DNA from: Doris montereyensis
Taxonomy: Eukaryota; Mollusca; Gastropoda; Nudibranchia; Dorididae
Assembly: GCA_037039925.1 (NCBI GenBank)
Contig: JAXRKP010000380.1
Location: 66,001 to 130,000, forward strand
DNA: 64,000 nt
Direction: 5' to 3'
Below the pieces are notes generated by a model. That model saw only the letters and a program-made list of their open reading frames with translations. It was not told the origin of the DNA and made no database searches. The position numbers were made by a program, and so were the translations under genes. This document shows positions 10,936-44,034 of the stretch, piece after piece; the stretch's first letter is position 1; each line of letters begins with the position of its first letter.

Positions 10936-13900
10936 TCCAACGATAATAAGAGTTTAAATGTGATTATTGCCACAGAAATATCTTTTCTTGTCACCATCAT
11001 CTTCCATTGAACTTACAACATCAACAAAAAAATTACATTTTGTTTTCTGTTGGGTGTCTTGGTATTTTTAATATTATAGTCTCACCATTAGGGCTGCAAT
11101 TGTTTGCAAGTTTAGCAAATGTAAAAAAAAAGAAGAAGAAGAAGAAAGCATCAGATAACAAAGCAAATAAACATCATACTTTTAGTTCAGTTTGTGTATT
11201 TTTTATAATATAATAAATATTATATCTGCAATGTACAAAAATAGGTTAGGTATTTCTTTTGTTCAGTGGCACATGCATTAGCCTATGCAACTAAAAAACA
11301 ATTTCAAGACTTCAAAAAGTTGGTTTGTGTCAGTTTTAATGCCAAATGATGAAAACTTCCACCTCTAGCATCACTAGCACACCTCGTCATTGTTAAACTG
11401 AGACAGATACATTATTACATGTATAATCTAATTCAAATACATGCATGTATGTATGTAAATACATGTACACACACTTTTATTAAAAGTGCAAAGACAGTTC
11501 AGTTTTAAAATCTGACTAAAACATTTCTCACATTTTGTTTTGCCAATGCTCCTTTTACTTTTATATAATCTCATTTAAACAATAGCAACAACATTACACA
11601 CACCCACACACACATATTCAAGATTGGTCAAGTCAACAAGCCATCGTTGTAATAAATTAATAATAACGATATAAGCAAAAGCAGGAACAGGGTGAGGTGA
11701 GCACAGCGAACAGTGCTGCCGTCAGACTTCCGGCCAATCAGCTGAATTTTACTCTTGCTATACTATCACCATAACGGCAATAACTTTTTTGATGCCACCA
11801 ATAACCATGGTAACACTGACAACAGCCACCACCAAATCAATAACAAAAATTATAATATTGTAATTAAGCACTCAAAACCCACCTCAGCGCCCAGGGCTAG
11901 TGGTAAAAAATCTAGGTGTTGCTCAACTTTACCCCGTAACTTCTAGAAGTACCGTACGTGTGTTTGTTTTTGTGTTCAAATTTACACCAAATAAATGTGT
12001 ATTCAAAGTACTTTAATAGTCATGTGTTGCTTCAGTTTGAGTTTTCCTTGCCAAAAAATGTTTGTTGAGTGAAAGCGGTCACTATTTCTTGGTCTTTTGA
12101 CTTTCCCGTTGCTCCCGACATTGACCACCTCACTTTTAGACACAGTAGTGACAGCGGGTCGTTCATTAAAACTAGATCAAAACATGATCAGTCAACGCGG
12201 GAGATAATGAACTTTCGTTTCGTATATTGTTTGATAACGTTTAAATACCAAAAATATATTAAAAAAAAGATTTTCAGCGTAATTCTTTAAAAATTCATGT
12301 TTTGTAAAAGAAAATATGCATAAAATTAAAAATCAAATTTGATAATAAAAAAAATAGTCCCGGTGGTAGTACGTTGTGTAATTGCAAACAATAAATATGA
12401 TAATAATAATAATAATAATATCTAATGAGAATAGTAATAATAACAACAACAATAAACAATGCAGTGCTCAGTGCTTTCAAAAACATGGCTGAAAAGAAAA
12501 CACTGGATATATGAACACCTTTCGACTTATAACAAAATCCCTTCATCTTTAATTTCAATGCAGAAACACAACCTCAGCTGAGGCATGAGTTCCAAGCGTA
12601 CTTGGTGGTGGTTACGTGGGTGTTAAATCAACAAATAAAAACACACAAAAGGATGAAAAATAACAATTGATTTGTCCTAATGACATCAATGACTGTACTA
12701 CTAATAACATTGATTATTTGTACTAATATTAATAACATTAATGATTTGTACTGTTGACACTGACGGACTCGCGACTTTATCCTGAGGCATGTCAATGCAA
12801 GGTTGGGAGTTAACTGTTTTATGTATTGTAACCCTATAGGTATGGATTCAATGTTACTGCTTTAGTTGACATCGGGTTTGGAGAAAAACAGTCAGCACAC
12901 ATTGGAAATAAAAACATTGATAATATTTCCTTGACAACTGGGATTCTTATAAATGGTGAGCACTGACCTAATAACAATGGTGGTAATAAGAATATGTATA
13001 CTGATGATGATATTGATGATATAATAGTAATAATAGTAATACAGTGAAACCTCTCTAATTGGGAAGTCTCAGTGGATTGTAAAATCGTCTCGATTTGCCG
13101 GGGACCTAGGGGTTTTCGTTTTACCTCAGCAGTTTGAGGTAGTATAACCCTTCTGTGAGTGGTAACATGCCGAATTAAACGAACAAGTAGCCACAGAACC
13201 AATTGACCGTTGGAACGGTAGTTATATAAGACACGTAATCAGAAGGCATGGTCAATCTCCTCGGTAAATCTCCTTGCGATTGACGGATGAGGCAGGCAAT
13301 AAAAGACTATGACAGTGCACAACTTTCTAAGCTCTGCCCGTGTCAACACCGTACTGTATTGTTAGGTGGACGAGCAAGGTCTGGCTGGACGCCTGCTTCA
13401 TACCTTTGTAAGGGATGTCTGGTGTGTCTGGTTTATGGTCATCATGAACTGGCACTTGTGACATCGTGTACACATTATGCAATGTATAACACGTGTAGCA
13501 CTAATGCAGGTGTATTAATTGATGTTTTGCTAACACGAAACCAAATTGGGATAAAAAGTGTTGGAATAAATAAATATGGGAGAAATGGTGATAATAATCA
13601 ATACAAGCTCACGAAAATTGTTGGATTGGCAGGTGAAATATACAGAAACAATCCCGTTCCCTGGGATTTTTTTTCAATTGGCGGGTTTCCTGATTCACGA
13701 TTTGAGAGGTTCGAGCTGTACTAATAATAATATAGTGATAATAATGATATTAAACAATAGTGATAATAATAATAGCATCAATAATGATAGTAATAATAAT
13801 AATAATAATGATGATAATAATAATAATAATAATAATAAAATACCACTAATAATATTAACAATGGCAATGATGATGATAATAATAATAAAGAGAAATATTA

Positions 13901-14640
13901 GTAATAAAAATAATGATAACATAACAACGTGAAGGGACAATTGAATCGATCTGTATATGACTGGGTTGTTATTTGTTTTGATTTTTATAGATAATTTAAG
14001 TGAATATGATTGACCTGAATACATAGCCTACATGCTATTTAACTGAGGACTTACACGAACTGCAGTCAGCTCTGTAGAGATTTGTGAATCCAGAGAAAAA
14101 GTAAAACAGTGCATAAAGGAACACTGACACTCCGACAAAAACCCTGATGGACAACAAAAATCATACAAAACATGAATACATAGCTGCCACCCTTTTCACG
14201 TCGAAAAACAAGATTCTGACGGCACAAACTAGTTCTAGCTTGCCGAGGCTGCATTAATATTCCAGGAAACATTGATTATTTAATTTGAATTAATCCTCCT
14301 TACGGTGAATAACAAAATAATCTGCCAATCACTGGCTGTTCTAATATGTGTGACAGTAATTTTGTGAATTCTCACCCCAATATCTCTGACTAGTCTGACT
14401 CTTTGCCATTAGCTTCGGGGTTTCTTAAAAAAACCCAGTAAGTTAACACTCTACATACTTATTGATGCAAATACAGACTTGCAGATGCAAATTAAATACG
14501 GTTCTTACGTACTGGATGGCAGTGATGTCAATATAAACAATACTTCTGTGTCATGAGCAATGTTGCAAGTTTGAACAAAAGGAGCCCACAAAGAATATGA
14601 TTAAATGCAAAAAATGTACTACAATCTCAGTACCAGTAGT
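10936..14640. other. Intergenic region, AT-rich, with ATA/AAT microsatellites
   Basis: No exon is recognised. Microsatellite tracts occur at 12399-12450 and 13720-13925 (ATA/ATAATA). A segment near 13042-13160 starts CAGTGAAACCTCTCTAATTG, resembling terminal sequence of pogo/Tigger-type DNA transposons; a similar start (CAGTGAAACCTGGTTGAGCC) is at 28674. A 145-codon frame at 13287-13724 has no family I recognise and runs into simple repeats, so it is not called. Confidence 0.5.
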
Positions 14641-15090
14641 AGTTTGTCCAAAACCGCCCTGTTTTTCCTTTCACCACTGCACAGCCGAAGATTTCCTACT
14701 TTATGGGCCCTATTCACCTCGCTCTCCCTCTCCTCTATACAACGTGGTAGTGTAATATGGCTTACAGTAACTTACAGTATTGGACAGATTTATTCAAGCC
14801 CTTTCCAAGCATGTGTGTTGTGATAGGAATGTGTAATACAATCTGCTCTCAGTCTCACTCTAATAAATGAGGGTGGTCAGACGCATAAAAGCCAGTGGCG
14901 AGCCGGTAACAAACCAGATCGCCAGACACCCCCTCTCTCTTTCTTCACATTACTTTGATAGCTCAATGAATGATAGTCGGCTTTGATTGGTCGAATCAGA
15001 TTGTGCCTAAAAATTGGCTTCTTACAACGATACCCATTACTACCGCCGATGTCAAAGTTACTCACTCAAGGTGATTAAAGTTTTAAACGC
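14640..15090. repeat. Dispersed repeat family E, copy 1
   Basis: Blocks AAGCCCTTTCCAAGCATGTG, TGTTGTGATAGGAATGTGTA and GGTGGTCAGA occur in the same order and spacing at 46625-46945. That makes a diverged dispersed repeat of at least 300 bp. No protein is encoded in either copy. The type (MITE or SINE-like) is unknown. Confidence 0.75.
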
Positions 15091-15235
15091 TCCATAGAGC
15101 CACTTATGTAAGAAACAGAAAATGAGCCCACCCAAAAGAAAGCTCATTCAATTTTTGCATTAGAATCTACTAGTCCTAGCATCATTAAAATTCGAATTTG
15201 TGAGATATGGCGACAAAGCTTTGTTTAACTCGGCA

Positions 15236-15386
15236 CGCCTTCTAACTAGATCTATAGTATTAAGCAAGACTGACCAGACACTCGCACGGCCTTCTAACTA
15301 GATCTATAGTATTAAGCAAGACTGACCAGACACTGCACCTTTTAACCAGATCTATAGTATTAAGCAAGACTGACCAGACACTCAGC
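15236..15386. repeat. Three-copy ~52-bp tandem repeat
   Basis: Units contain CTAACTAGATCTATAGTATT followed by AAGCAAGACTGACCAGACAC. Three consecutive copies are nearly identical; the third differs in its start. It looks like a young local duplication. Confidence 0.93.
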
Positions 15387-16145
15387 TCAGGCCAAATCAT
15401 GATTCAGTGGGCAGAGACAAATTATTCTGTTTTTGCATTTTTTATATCAATAAAAAGCCAACTAGTAGTTTTCAGAGAGTTGTGAAAAAAATTGGGCTTG
15501 TTCTATGTATTCATTACTTCAAGTTTAAGAAGCATGAGTTTTGTCAGTGATCGTTTTTGAGATATAGAAGGTTAAATTTGGTGTTTTGGCCCATTTGAAA
15601 AGTAACAAATTTTCAAAAATTAAAAAATTCGTAACTTTATTTAATATTGTCAAACAGAAATAATTTTGGTACCATATTACTCGGGTAATAAAGTTCTTTC
15701 AGTGGTAGTAATTGCTTTTCCATTGCTTATGCTTGAGATGTTGGTTTGGACTACCTTGTACTAGCATTAGAGGAAAATTGAAAAGCATAAAAAAAGAGAA
15801 AAAAATAATAGAAAAAAATTTCAGATGAAACTTTTAATAGCACACAGCAAACACAAGCAGTTTGAAGAAAAATTCTCTGATAACGCAATATCAAGATGAG
15901 GGGGGGGGGGGGGGGAGAGTGCTATAAATAAAGTTCATTCGAGGCCTTTACGGCGCATAGAGTCGGAGCTTTATCCTGGTTTCTATAGCGTGAAGCGGAG
16001 ATTTAAAATAAAAACATATTAAAAAAGGTACAGAAACGTGAAACAAAGCATCCAGTGTAAACAACATCCCATCTATACTGATTTGGAATGTTTTACCAGG
16101 TAAACCATTTTTACAAGCTCTTGTATCCTTCCATTCAAGTATATA

Positions 16146-16218
<73 letters not shown>

Positions 16219-16911
16219 TCATTTTTACTATATATATAAACAAGATCAACCTTTTCCTGCCTAAAAACCAATCACAATTCTAGTCTGTGTCTAAGCTCTC
16301 ACTTCCTATTCAGTCTTTGTGCCTAAGCAAAGGGACGTAACTCTAATGAAAAACATACCTGTCTCTGTTGAGACTAAAACACCTTTCAATTCCAATGAAA
16401 AAGATATCACAAGATAGAGGACAAACTAAGCATTCAGAAAATGTACACTTTTATATCATTTTGATTAGCTTTTAATTGTCAGTAACTTTCATGGTAGGTC
16501 GGCCGCTTCATTCATTGCAAGTTATACATTCGGTTTGTTTACGATCGCTGTAAGTTAAAACAAAAGTAGATAAGAACTATGCGGTTTTGGGTTGTTTTTA
16601 AATAAAAGAGCTGAAAGTTGCGCGCATCACCAGATTGCCAATTCAAGTCTTGCACGCTGCAAGATCGTGCTGTTAGGCGCTTTAGGCATCGATGCTGGTG
16701 TCGCATTCGATCACAGTAGGCTGCAAGGTTAATAACGCATTGAGTGGGTCGCAGTAGGCAGGAAAGGGAAAAAAAGAAACACACACACACACACACATAC
16801 ACAAAAGTATCCATTTTCATTAAAATTGTAAAAAATAAAAGGATGATAGGGTGAAAGGGCAGAAAAGTGAAAATAAAAATAAGATAAATTATGTGGACTG
16901 AAGTCCTGTGA
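15387..16911. other. Intergenic/3' flank of M6PR with G-run and AT microsatellite
   Basis: It contains a G-run at 15900-15915, a fragment of dispersed repeat C near 15935-16005 (TTCGAGGCC, then CCTGGTTTCTATAGCGTGA) and an (AT)n tract at 16151-16210. The part nearest 16911 should be M6PR 3' UTR. An ATTAAA on the minus strand near 16470 is a possible but unproven polyadenylation signal. Confidence 0.5.
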
Positions 16912-36113
<19,202 letters not shown>

Positions 36114-37619
36114 CTGGTGATAACTTAAAAAGAAAGAAAAAAGATAAAGAATGGAAATGAAAATATAATACACAAGCATGCCCGTAAATAATGTTCGATT
36201 ATGACGCCTCTTTATTACATAAACAAAGCTGGGTCTCTTGTTCAGAAGCCACTGGATCGGTTACGGGTGACATCAAGTATGATTATAAAGATCACATTAG
36301 CACTCGATACTTAAGTTACGCTAGCTTTCTACATAGTACTGGATTATACTGAAATTATGTAGGCTTTCTATAATGGCAAGAAATCAAGACATTAGATCTA
36401 GTAACAGTAAAAAGTTTTGTGAATCACAGGCAAAAAAATATTTTCCCAATCAAAATAAAACACTGATTTGATCCAAGGGTTTATTCGCTAAGAACCTGAA
36501 ACAGGCTTTTTGAAATCAACATAATATGCGATATGTGGAGGTTGGGGGTGCAGTGGTTCCTGAGTTATAAGCGGTAAAATTTAGATACATTCAGCTTTAC
36601 ATTAGAGATCATAGTTTACAGCTCAAGCTATCTTGTTAACTCATTAGTGAACTAGATATACAGATGATCGCCATGCGACTGACTTCAATAGATTGGTGAT
36701 GGCCTGGTCAGAAGTCAAACTTCCCCATTAACTCGTAAAACTTCGGGCAGCCTGCTCCGCATGTGATGACTGTCAGCGAGCCAACTTGCGTGTGGGAGTC
36801 ATTGTGCTGGCTGAGCGAGCCGCTTTTCTAGTGTTAAACTGACCAATGAGCTTTCTAGGTCTAGATCTACATCTTTTGATTGTAAACAACACGGGCATTA
36901 ATACATTGTAAAAAAACAATGTTACAATGTGTGCATTATAATTATAATACAGCCGCCAATGTTTCTACGATAAAATGTAGTGTATCCAAGAATTGATCAG
37001 TAGTACTGACATTATAGTCCTGGAAGGACTCCTATAGTGAGTCAGGCACACTCACACACTGATTATCTACGACCCCTACACTGACCATAATATACTAGTA
37101 AAACCAACTCTTTTTCTGTCCCCTATCTGAGAAGTGAGAGGCAAGGTGAGGTCCCTCAAAAACTCATTCCAATATAATCACTTGTGTGCTCCCGACTATG
37201 GGAGTTCTCCCTAGGCCTATTGGATCGACTATTTGAGAATGAACAGAATCCTACCTGAGAGATTTTTCAAGTTGGCCTTTCTTCTATTAGATTCTAGATC
37301 TAGATTAGATGTAATCTAGATTCTAGCTTCTAGCTCCTCGCATCAGTGATATAGATCTAGAATCTCAAATTTTCCGACAGTTGATAATTCAAATAATTAT
37401 AGAGCTATGCCTAAAGTGCTTTTCATACACGTTCAGATACAGTGGATTAAATTCTTTAGCTTCTCGGACAGGATCTCCACGGTACTCTTGGTCTTGTTTT
37501 TCTAGATCCTTGATGATCTGACGATTGATTTTTGCAGTTTGTATCTGCGAGTAGCGTCCCTTGCTTCACACGTTTGTGCGTGTTGAAGTGGATAATTATA
37601 GGATTATAGGACACATGTA
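36114..37619. other. M6PR upstream region
   Basis: It should hold the promoter and a noncoding first exon, but I cannot place either. A repeat D fragment is near 36262-36316. A cluster of TAGATCTAGA-like palindromes is at 37285-37365 (GATTCTAGATCTAGATTAGA). Confidence 0.45.
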
Positions 37620-38700
37620 CTTTTTCTTTCTTTCTTTATCAGCTCCCATTCTACTTTCCGTGCATGGGTTTAGATGCCCGAAATGATCTTTCTCCAGGCT
37701 GCCCTGTCCTGAAAGTTTCTGTTTCCTTCCGTGAAAGTTAAATTTCTTTGCGTTAATGCCTTTTTATAACTTTTTCCCACTTTCTCTGAGGTTTGCCTTT
37801 TGGTCTTTTTACCTTGCGTTTTAGCACTGTATACTGATTTAGCTACTCTATTGTCATTCATTCTATTAACATGCCCAAACCATCTCAGTTGATTCATTTT
37901 TATCTTAGTTTTTTATGCTATCTGCTTTGGTTTGATCTCTTATTGTTGTGTTTGTGATTTTGTCTCTTTTAGTTTTCCCTACTACTCTTATTAGATATTT
38001 CATTTTTCGGCTGCCTGTACTCTACTGTATTCCCTACTGTCTAAGGTCCATGTTTCACTGCCATAGAGGAGAGTATGACAATGAACTGTGTTGTATACTG
38101 CTATTTTGGTTTTTGTTGATAATTTTTGTTTACCTATAAATGCCTTTCCTAGATGGTTATATATTGTACTTGTCTTTTGGATTCTCTGGCTGATTTCTTC
38201 TCTTAGTTTTTCCTCTGAGTTAATCATTACTCCTAAGTAATTGTAGCTTTGAACTTGTTCTAAATTCTCCCTGCCTAATTTAAGATTTTGTGTTTTAGCT
38301 TCCCTAGTTACTAGCATTGTTTTGGTTTTCATTGCATTTACTCTCATTCCTCTTTTATTTAATTCATTATTCATCATGTTTATATTCGACTGGAGGTCTC
38401 TTTCTGATTTTCCAAACAGAACTAAATCATCAGTAAATGAAAGCATTGATACGTTTACTGAGAACTTAGGATATAACTCCTATATCTACATCAAATTCTT
38501 CCGATACATTTCCAGCTACTCTCACTGCACATGTTGGTTTATTGGTAAAACCTTTTAATCGCTTCTATTAAATTTTGCTCTACATTGCGGTCTTTTAAGG
38601 AATGCCATAGTTCGCCCCTTATCACGGTGTTGATTGCCTTTTCTAAGTAAAAAAAACACAGGTGCAAGTCAATGTTTCTCTCAAGGAATTTTTCTATTAT
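37620..38700 (-). mobile_element. LINE (non-LTR retrotransposon) 3' fragment
   Basis: The minus strand encodes the distal part of a LINE reverse transcriptase. It shows LCFI(D)LEKA-like remains near 38650, then SFTDDLVLFGKSERDL with the FTDD catalytic motif near 38445, VNAMKTKTM, YNYLGVMI and LLYGSETWTL. The C-terminal WFGHVNRM motif lies at 37897-37860. Frames are broken between segments and the 5' half (endonuclease) is missing, as usual for 5'-truncated LINE copies. The clade is uncertain. Confidence 0.85.
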
Positions 38701-38984
38701 TTGGATACATGTACACAATCCTCTATATCACCTGTTTTAGAAACTGTTGTCTGGCACTGCTGTTGTTACAATAACCCGAAAAAAAACAACAACCACCCAT
38801 TGAAGTAGATCCAATTAGGCACATCAAGACTAGATCTATGTTTCTCCATGAAAACGTAGTTAAACGTCTACTACATGTACAAAGAACAAAAAAATCATTA
38901 TCCACTAGTTTTAGAGAGGGGGGGGAGAGATAGACAGACAAGGCATAAGTATTCTTTACCACCATGTCACACCCCCCCCCCCGG

Positions 38985-39142
38985 GTGATACCAAGTACGG
39001 TTATTAGATTCGGTCAGTATTCGATACCAAGGTTACACAGGTGGGTGTGAACGGAGCTATTCAAACTTTTAATTACACAGCCTGTTCAAAATGGCGGCTT
39101 GAGTGAGTGAAAATTATACTCAAAGATGGGTAAACAATGATG

Positions 39143-39213
<71 letters not shown>

Positions 39214-39465
39214 ACTACTACTTTGTTCATCCAAAGAAGGAAATTATATTCTGTTCCTCATAAAAAAGGTTAAAAATTGAAATTTTCAATTATAATCAAA
39301 TGTCACTTCTGGTAGAAAACTTCCTGAAATGAAAACGACCTTGAAATCGTTTAGAATCTACATGCAAAATGTGGTTACTCTTAGTGGTGTCAACAGGGCC
39401 TTTGACGGACAAGGAACAACCAAGTCAGAATTATATATATGTATATAGACTACAATATTACATGT
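38985..39465. repeat. Dispersed repeat family D, copy 2, with AAT microsatellite
   Basis: It matches copy 1 at 28180-28545 (GGTTATTAGATTCGGTCAGT, AATGTGGTTACTCTTAGTGG). A 75-bp (AAT)n tract at 39139-39213 is absent from copy 1, so it expanded or inserted after the copies separated. Confidence 0.8.
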
Positions 39466-39524
39466 ATTATCCACGTATTCATTTCATCTTGCTGTCTCTA
39501 CCAAGTTGTTGTTATATGTATTAA

Positions 39525-39600
39525 TCTTATCATTCCAGAGGCAAAGTGTCGGCCTCTCAACCAAAAAGTCGTAGGTTCTCTCTTTTTTATTCCATTGTCC
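39525..39600 (+). mobile_element. SINE family I head fragment
   Basis: CCAGAGGCAAAGTGTCGGCC and TCTCAACCAAAAAGTCGTAG match the tRNA-like head only; the body is missing. Confidence 0.7.
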
Positions 39601-40239
39601 AAATCAGTATTTTTTCCCCTGTAAACAAGATGCACGCATACAGACTAGACAATAAAAACAGGTAGACAAAAAAACAAATAATCAAAAGTGTCATTGGTTT
39701 AAAATAGGTTTTTTCACACCGGCAACAGTGATTCAAATTATATAATAAAAAAACAAAATAAACAACAAATAAAGAAATGATTTTTTTTAGTGTCAATGAA
39801 CTTTATTTATTTACACAGCACCTTCTCACTCAGAAGGAGAGTAGCACAAACACACTTCAGTGTCACTGTCAGGTGCTAATTACTGATGCATGAAAAGTAC
39901 TCATAGTACAGATGGTTTGTATCTGTACAGGAACAGTGGCAGTTGTGTTATTATAATAATAGACTTGGCTCAGTGAACTTGGAAAAACCATATCTATATA
40001 TCTATATTTCAAGGGGGTAATAAAGAAAATAAGATGTCCCTTTTATAATAAAGAATCTAAAATTTAAAAAAAAAAAAAAAAATAGCTAGGAAAAGTAGTT
40101 TATAGGTTTATAATTGGATAACACATGAAAGCTCTTTCACTTCTCAACAAAAGTTCTTAAGATGAATTTATGGTCCGTAACATCGCACAATCATTTATCT
40201 CCCAGCAGGCCATTTCATTCAGTCCTCAACTCCTGAGGG

Positions 40240-40480
40240 GTATACAGTACACAAGTCTGTTGGGTTTTTGCACTAATACTATCAAGATCTTTCTCTATCT
40301 ATAGTTTAGTACTCATTCACACCTGAGTCAAGTGAGGAAAGTAGAGTGAAGAACCTTTTCTAAGAGTACAACGTTGTGAAACGAAACAGGAAACCCACAC
40401 CTATGCCAGTCATGTGCTTAAACCAGTGTCGTCTTGATTACAAGCTCACAACACTGCTCAGCTACAATGCCTAAACAAGA
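40240..40480 (-). mobile_element. SINE family II, inverted
   Basis: The minus strand reads GCATTGTAGCTGAGCAGTGT, TAATCAAGACGACACTGGTT, GGCATAGGTGTGGGTTTCC and CACTTGACTCAGGTGTGAAT. The same blocks are at 54950-55135. The head has tRNA-like A and B boxes and the core is the TGACT(C/A)AGGTGTGAATGAG segment shared by many animal SINEs. Confidence 0.78.
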
Positions 40481-40589
40481 GTGCCACATCCATTCTAAAT
40501 TTTTAATGAAAAACTCATAGGGAAGCCTAACCTTCCTTATTTTTTTTGTCTGCATACGCACGTTTATCCTCAAGGAAAGAGAATAGTGA

Positions 40590-40750
40590 ACAGACCGAAC
40601 AGACCTGGAGAAAATCTGTTGAGGAGGGGGCCAGAACAGCTGGTTGGTCATGGGCCGAGCTGAAAAAAAGTGGCCCAGAACAGGGTGACATGGAGGAGTA
40701 TCATCACAGCCCCAATGTTCCAAACAGAATGGAAAGGAATAAGTCAAGTA
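40590..40750 (+). mobile_element. LINE C-terminal fragment
   Basis: The plus strand reads TWRKSVEEGARTAGWSWAEL then KKSGPEQGDMEEYHHS. This resembles the last residues of RTE/L2-like LINE polyproteins (WRRTVEKE..AGWTW..L....DR..WR). Only this terminal piece is present. It matches the family in outline only. Confidence 0.5.
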
Positions 40751-43700
40751 AGTCATATACGTGTTTCCTTCATTATATAATCTTCATAATTGCGGAAATT
40801 CAACAAAAGAAATAAATAGACGAGATATACCATCATGCAGAAACAAAGTATGGCGATTCCCTATTCAAAAAATAGATTTGGTTTCTCCAAGTTTTCTGGA
40901 CTAATGGGATATAACATTGTATTTATTGTGCAATTCACAAATAATAAATGGAGTTTCCATTTATATTTTTCATGTTTTTAATTTACAATAGTTATTGTTC
41001 TAGTCCAAACATGAGAAAAGGGAGAGGGGGAGAAAAAAGAAGAAAGAAGACATAAACGGTAAAAGGACAATACATTTTGACAAACACACCAGCAGACCTA
41101 TGGCAAGTGGATAAAATGATCAAATGACGATTGGTAACAAGTTTAGTTCTGAAAACAACAATAAAAAGTCAACAATCCATTCTAATAACAATGAATCAAA
41201 ACGGCAAACCAGCTTGTATTACGATTTGTCCTGAAATGGATACATGTTCTTTCGTTCTTTTTGTTATTTTCTTTCAGGTCTTTTCTTTTCTTTTCTCTTT
41301 TAAAAACTTTTAAAACTTCGTTTTCACTGATATTTTAGATATCTTTTTCAAATGTTAGAGATGTCGCATGGCACTAACTCTCAAAATGTTTTTTTTAAAC
41401 AGACACCTGAAGTCATAAATATACTGACAATAATGTTCATTTCCCTTCAGACCTGTTTGATTTCATGGTCAGAAAATGAGGCATAATTTCTGAGAGAACT
41501 TTGAAAGTTATAATAATACAATAAATAATTAAAATAATAATTATGATAATTATAATGTAAGGATTCATGTAGTATAAAAAACCATAACCAGATAATAAAA
41601 CGTCTTTACAACTGAGAGGAAAGCAAATCTGGTGACTAGCGTCTCATCAGCTTAGAATGATATTGTCATAACTACAGATCTGACCATTTTGGAGTTACAA
41701 TCATTATCCTATTCCGTCATCAATTGTCCTGTCTGTCAAAAAAATTATTCTAACAAACAGTCGGTCTACGGTTCTCACAAATTTCACTTGCATTTTGTCG
41801 TAGTTCCAAGATTCTCTTCCTAGATTTTTCTCGAAACAGGTTTATTTTAACTGTGGACAATTCAAATCAAAATCTCTATGATATTAATTTTGTTGTGATT
41901 GTTGTTGAGAAAAAGATATTCTCAACATTAAAGCATAGTCTGAATCTAAAATGCAGACGGCATATATTACAATTATGGGGGTTAACTTCTCTCTCCTCTC
42001 CATTCATTTACATTATATCCTTAAGAAAATATACTATTAGCATTATACAGGAAATAATTTGGCCATAATGCCAACAAAGTTATACTTCATATTATGATAT
42101 CATGTGCTTTAAGCTAAATTGGTGTGAAAACTAAACACGCTAGTTAAAATATGCAGCTATGTAGGAGCTTCTCAAAATAATGTCATACTCTATATTATAT
42201 GGATAAAAATATATCAGTGACTCCCAAATTATTTGATGCGTGCTGGCAGCCACATTTTTCAATATGTCACTGACCGGTGAGCTAAACAACAAACGCAGCA
42301 CTCATAGTAAAAAGCCTGGCCGGATTCTTAATCTCAACGTACTGGCAGGCCACATTTTGAGTAGTACTGATATATATAGCATTTAAGCCAGTCACTGTCT
42401 GCGTATGGAGCAATTTTGAACAGAAACAAACAACATATTCTTATTCTCACTCAAACATCTAAATGTGGCTTCCCCCATATTCTCCATAATATCTCATTCA
42501 AATTCAACCAATGAAAATGACTGAAAACCTTCATTGCTGTATTATCCACAACCGTTCTTTCTACCGTTATTGATGGCAAAACAGTTTTTTAAAGGTCTTA
42601 TTCAAAAGTTGTAAAAAAATGCTCTATACGCAGATAGCAACCAGCAGCGGCAATATAATATACAAGAAAACAGTATTCAATGTATGTAAAAGGAGTGGGT
42701 GATACACGTGAAAACTGTCACACCGCTACAAATAATCTGTATTTTAATTAAAACGCCCAAACCAAGGAAGCTTGTAATCCATAAACGTAAAAAAATAAAA
42801 GCAACACAAACAAAAAATCATAGGAAAAACGTTTATAACAATAAAATAAAACAAACTTCATGATCTGTGTTTAAAAATCCAAATTTCACAATATTGTTAA
42901 TCCCCCCCCCCCCCCCCCCCCCAGGGACACATGCAAACAATCATGCATTTAATGTCACAATTTGTTGCAAGAACACTACCTCTCAAAGGAAAGAGAAGAA
43001 AAGAAACAAAACAAAATATATGTGTAAATAATAATCAAACATAAATACGCAAGTATTTCATTGATGTTTGCTGCAGTAGATTCATCACTAACAACACATG
43101 GGCAAAACATTTGCTGCAATAGATTCCTCACAAGCATAGACAAACAGCATCAATGAATAATAATAATAATAATAATAACATAGTACCAACATCATTGTAC
43201 AAAAGAAACAACAGCGTAACCCACCCCAGAGCCCCTATTAAAAAAAATCACCCAAAAACCCAACCAAAACAAGTAACAAACTAATTTACTGTGCATTATC
43301 ACAAGACACCGACCCCCAGAAAAAAATCCCAACACAAAATACCATATAACTGCATTATCATCGAGACACCGACCCCCAGAAAAAATCCCAAACAACTGCA
43401 TTATCAAGGCAAAATAGATCTAGTGTCTTTTTATTTTTAAGATAAACATAAAAAGTAAATTAAAATAAGTCGGAAACTCAAAGTTAAGCATGGGGTAACC
43501 AAGGGTAGAGTCCTGTTTATTCTAGGCATACGGTGTAAAGTGATAGTTTGCCATTGGTTTACACGCCGATTTTACATTCGCCAAATCTGAATAAAACTTA
43601 GATACACAGGAAACGTATGTGGAAATGACATAAGCGTACATAGATATAACTTCAATTCGACATTCTGAACAGAATTGCAGAAATGTGAAAGACGTCTAAA

Positions 43701-43980
43701 ATGAGACCTGGCCTTCTGAAATCAGAAATGCTTTGTGGGAGAAGGAAGCTTGGGAAAAGAGATGGGACAATAGGAATGGTACAGGTCTGTGGAATAGAAG
43801 GCTGATTACAAAGACATTCATTGAAAGTCATTAATATACACAGACCTTTATTATTTGTGGGAAGGGGAGGGGGGGGTGGGGATGGTCAGGTATATAACAT
43901 GTATAGTAATGCTTTGCACTCACACATGTTCTTGAGCATGCCAACCAATTCACAAAATGAGATGAGATTAGACCCACAGA
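40751..43980. other. Intergenic AT-rich DNA
   Basis: No gene recognised. A C-run of about 22 is at 42902-42922, an (AAT)n tract near 43158-43180, and a local duplication of GACACCGACCCCCAGAAAAA at 43305 and 43365. Confidence 0.5.
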
Positions 43981-43984
43981 AGAT

Positions 43985-44034
<50 letters not shown>

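Noticed and set aside
13042..13160. pogo/Tigger DNA transposon
   Set aside because: Only a terminal-like CAGTGAAACCTCTCTAATTG is seen; no matching opposite terminus or transposase, so not called as an element.
13287..13724. 145-codon open frame
   Set aside because: No recognisable motif or neighbouring exon, the 3' end runs into simple repeats, and there is no sign of splice sites; chance frame more likely.
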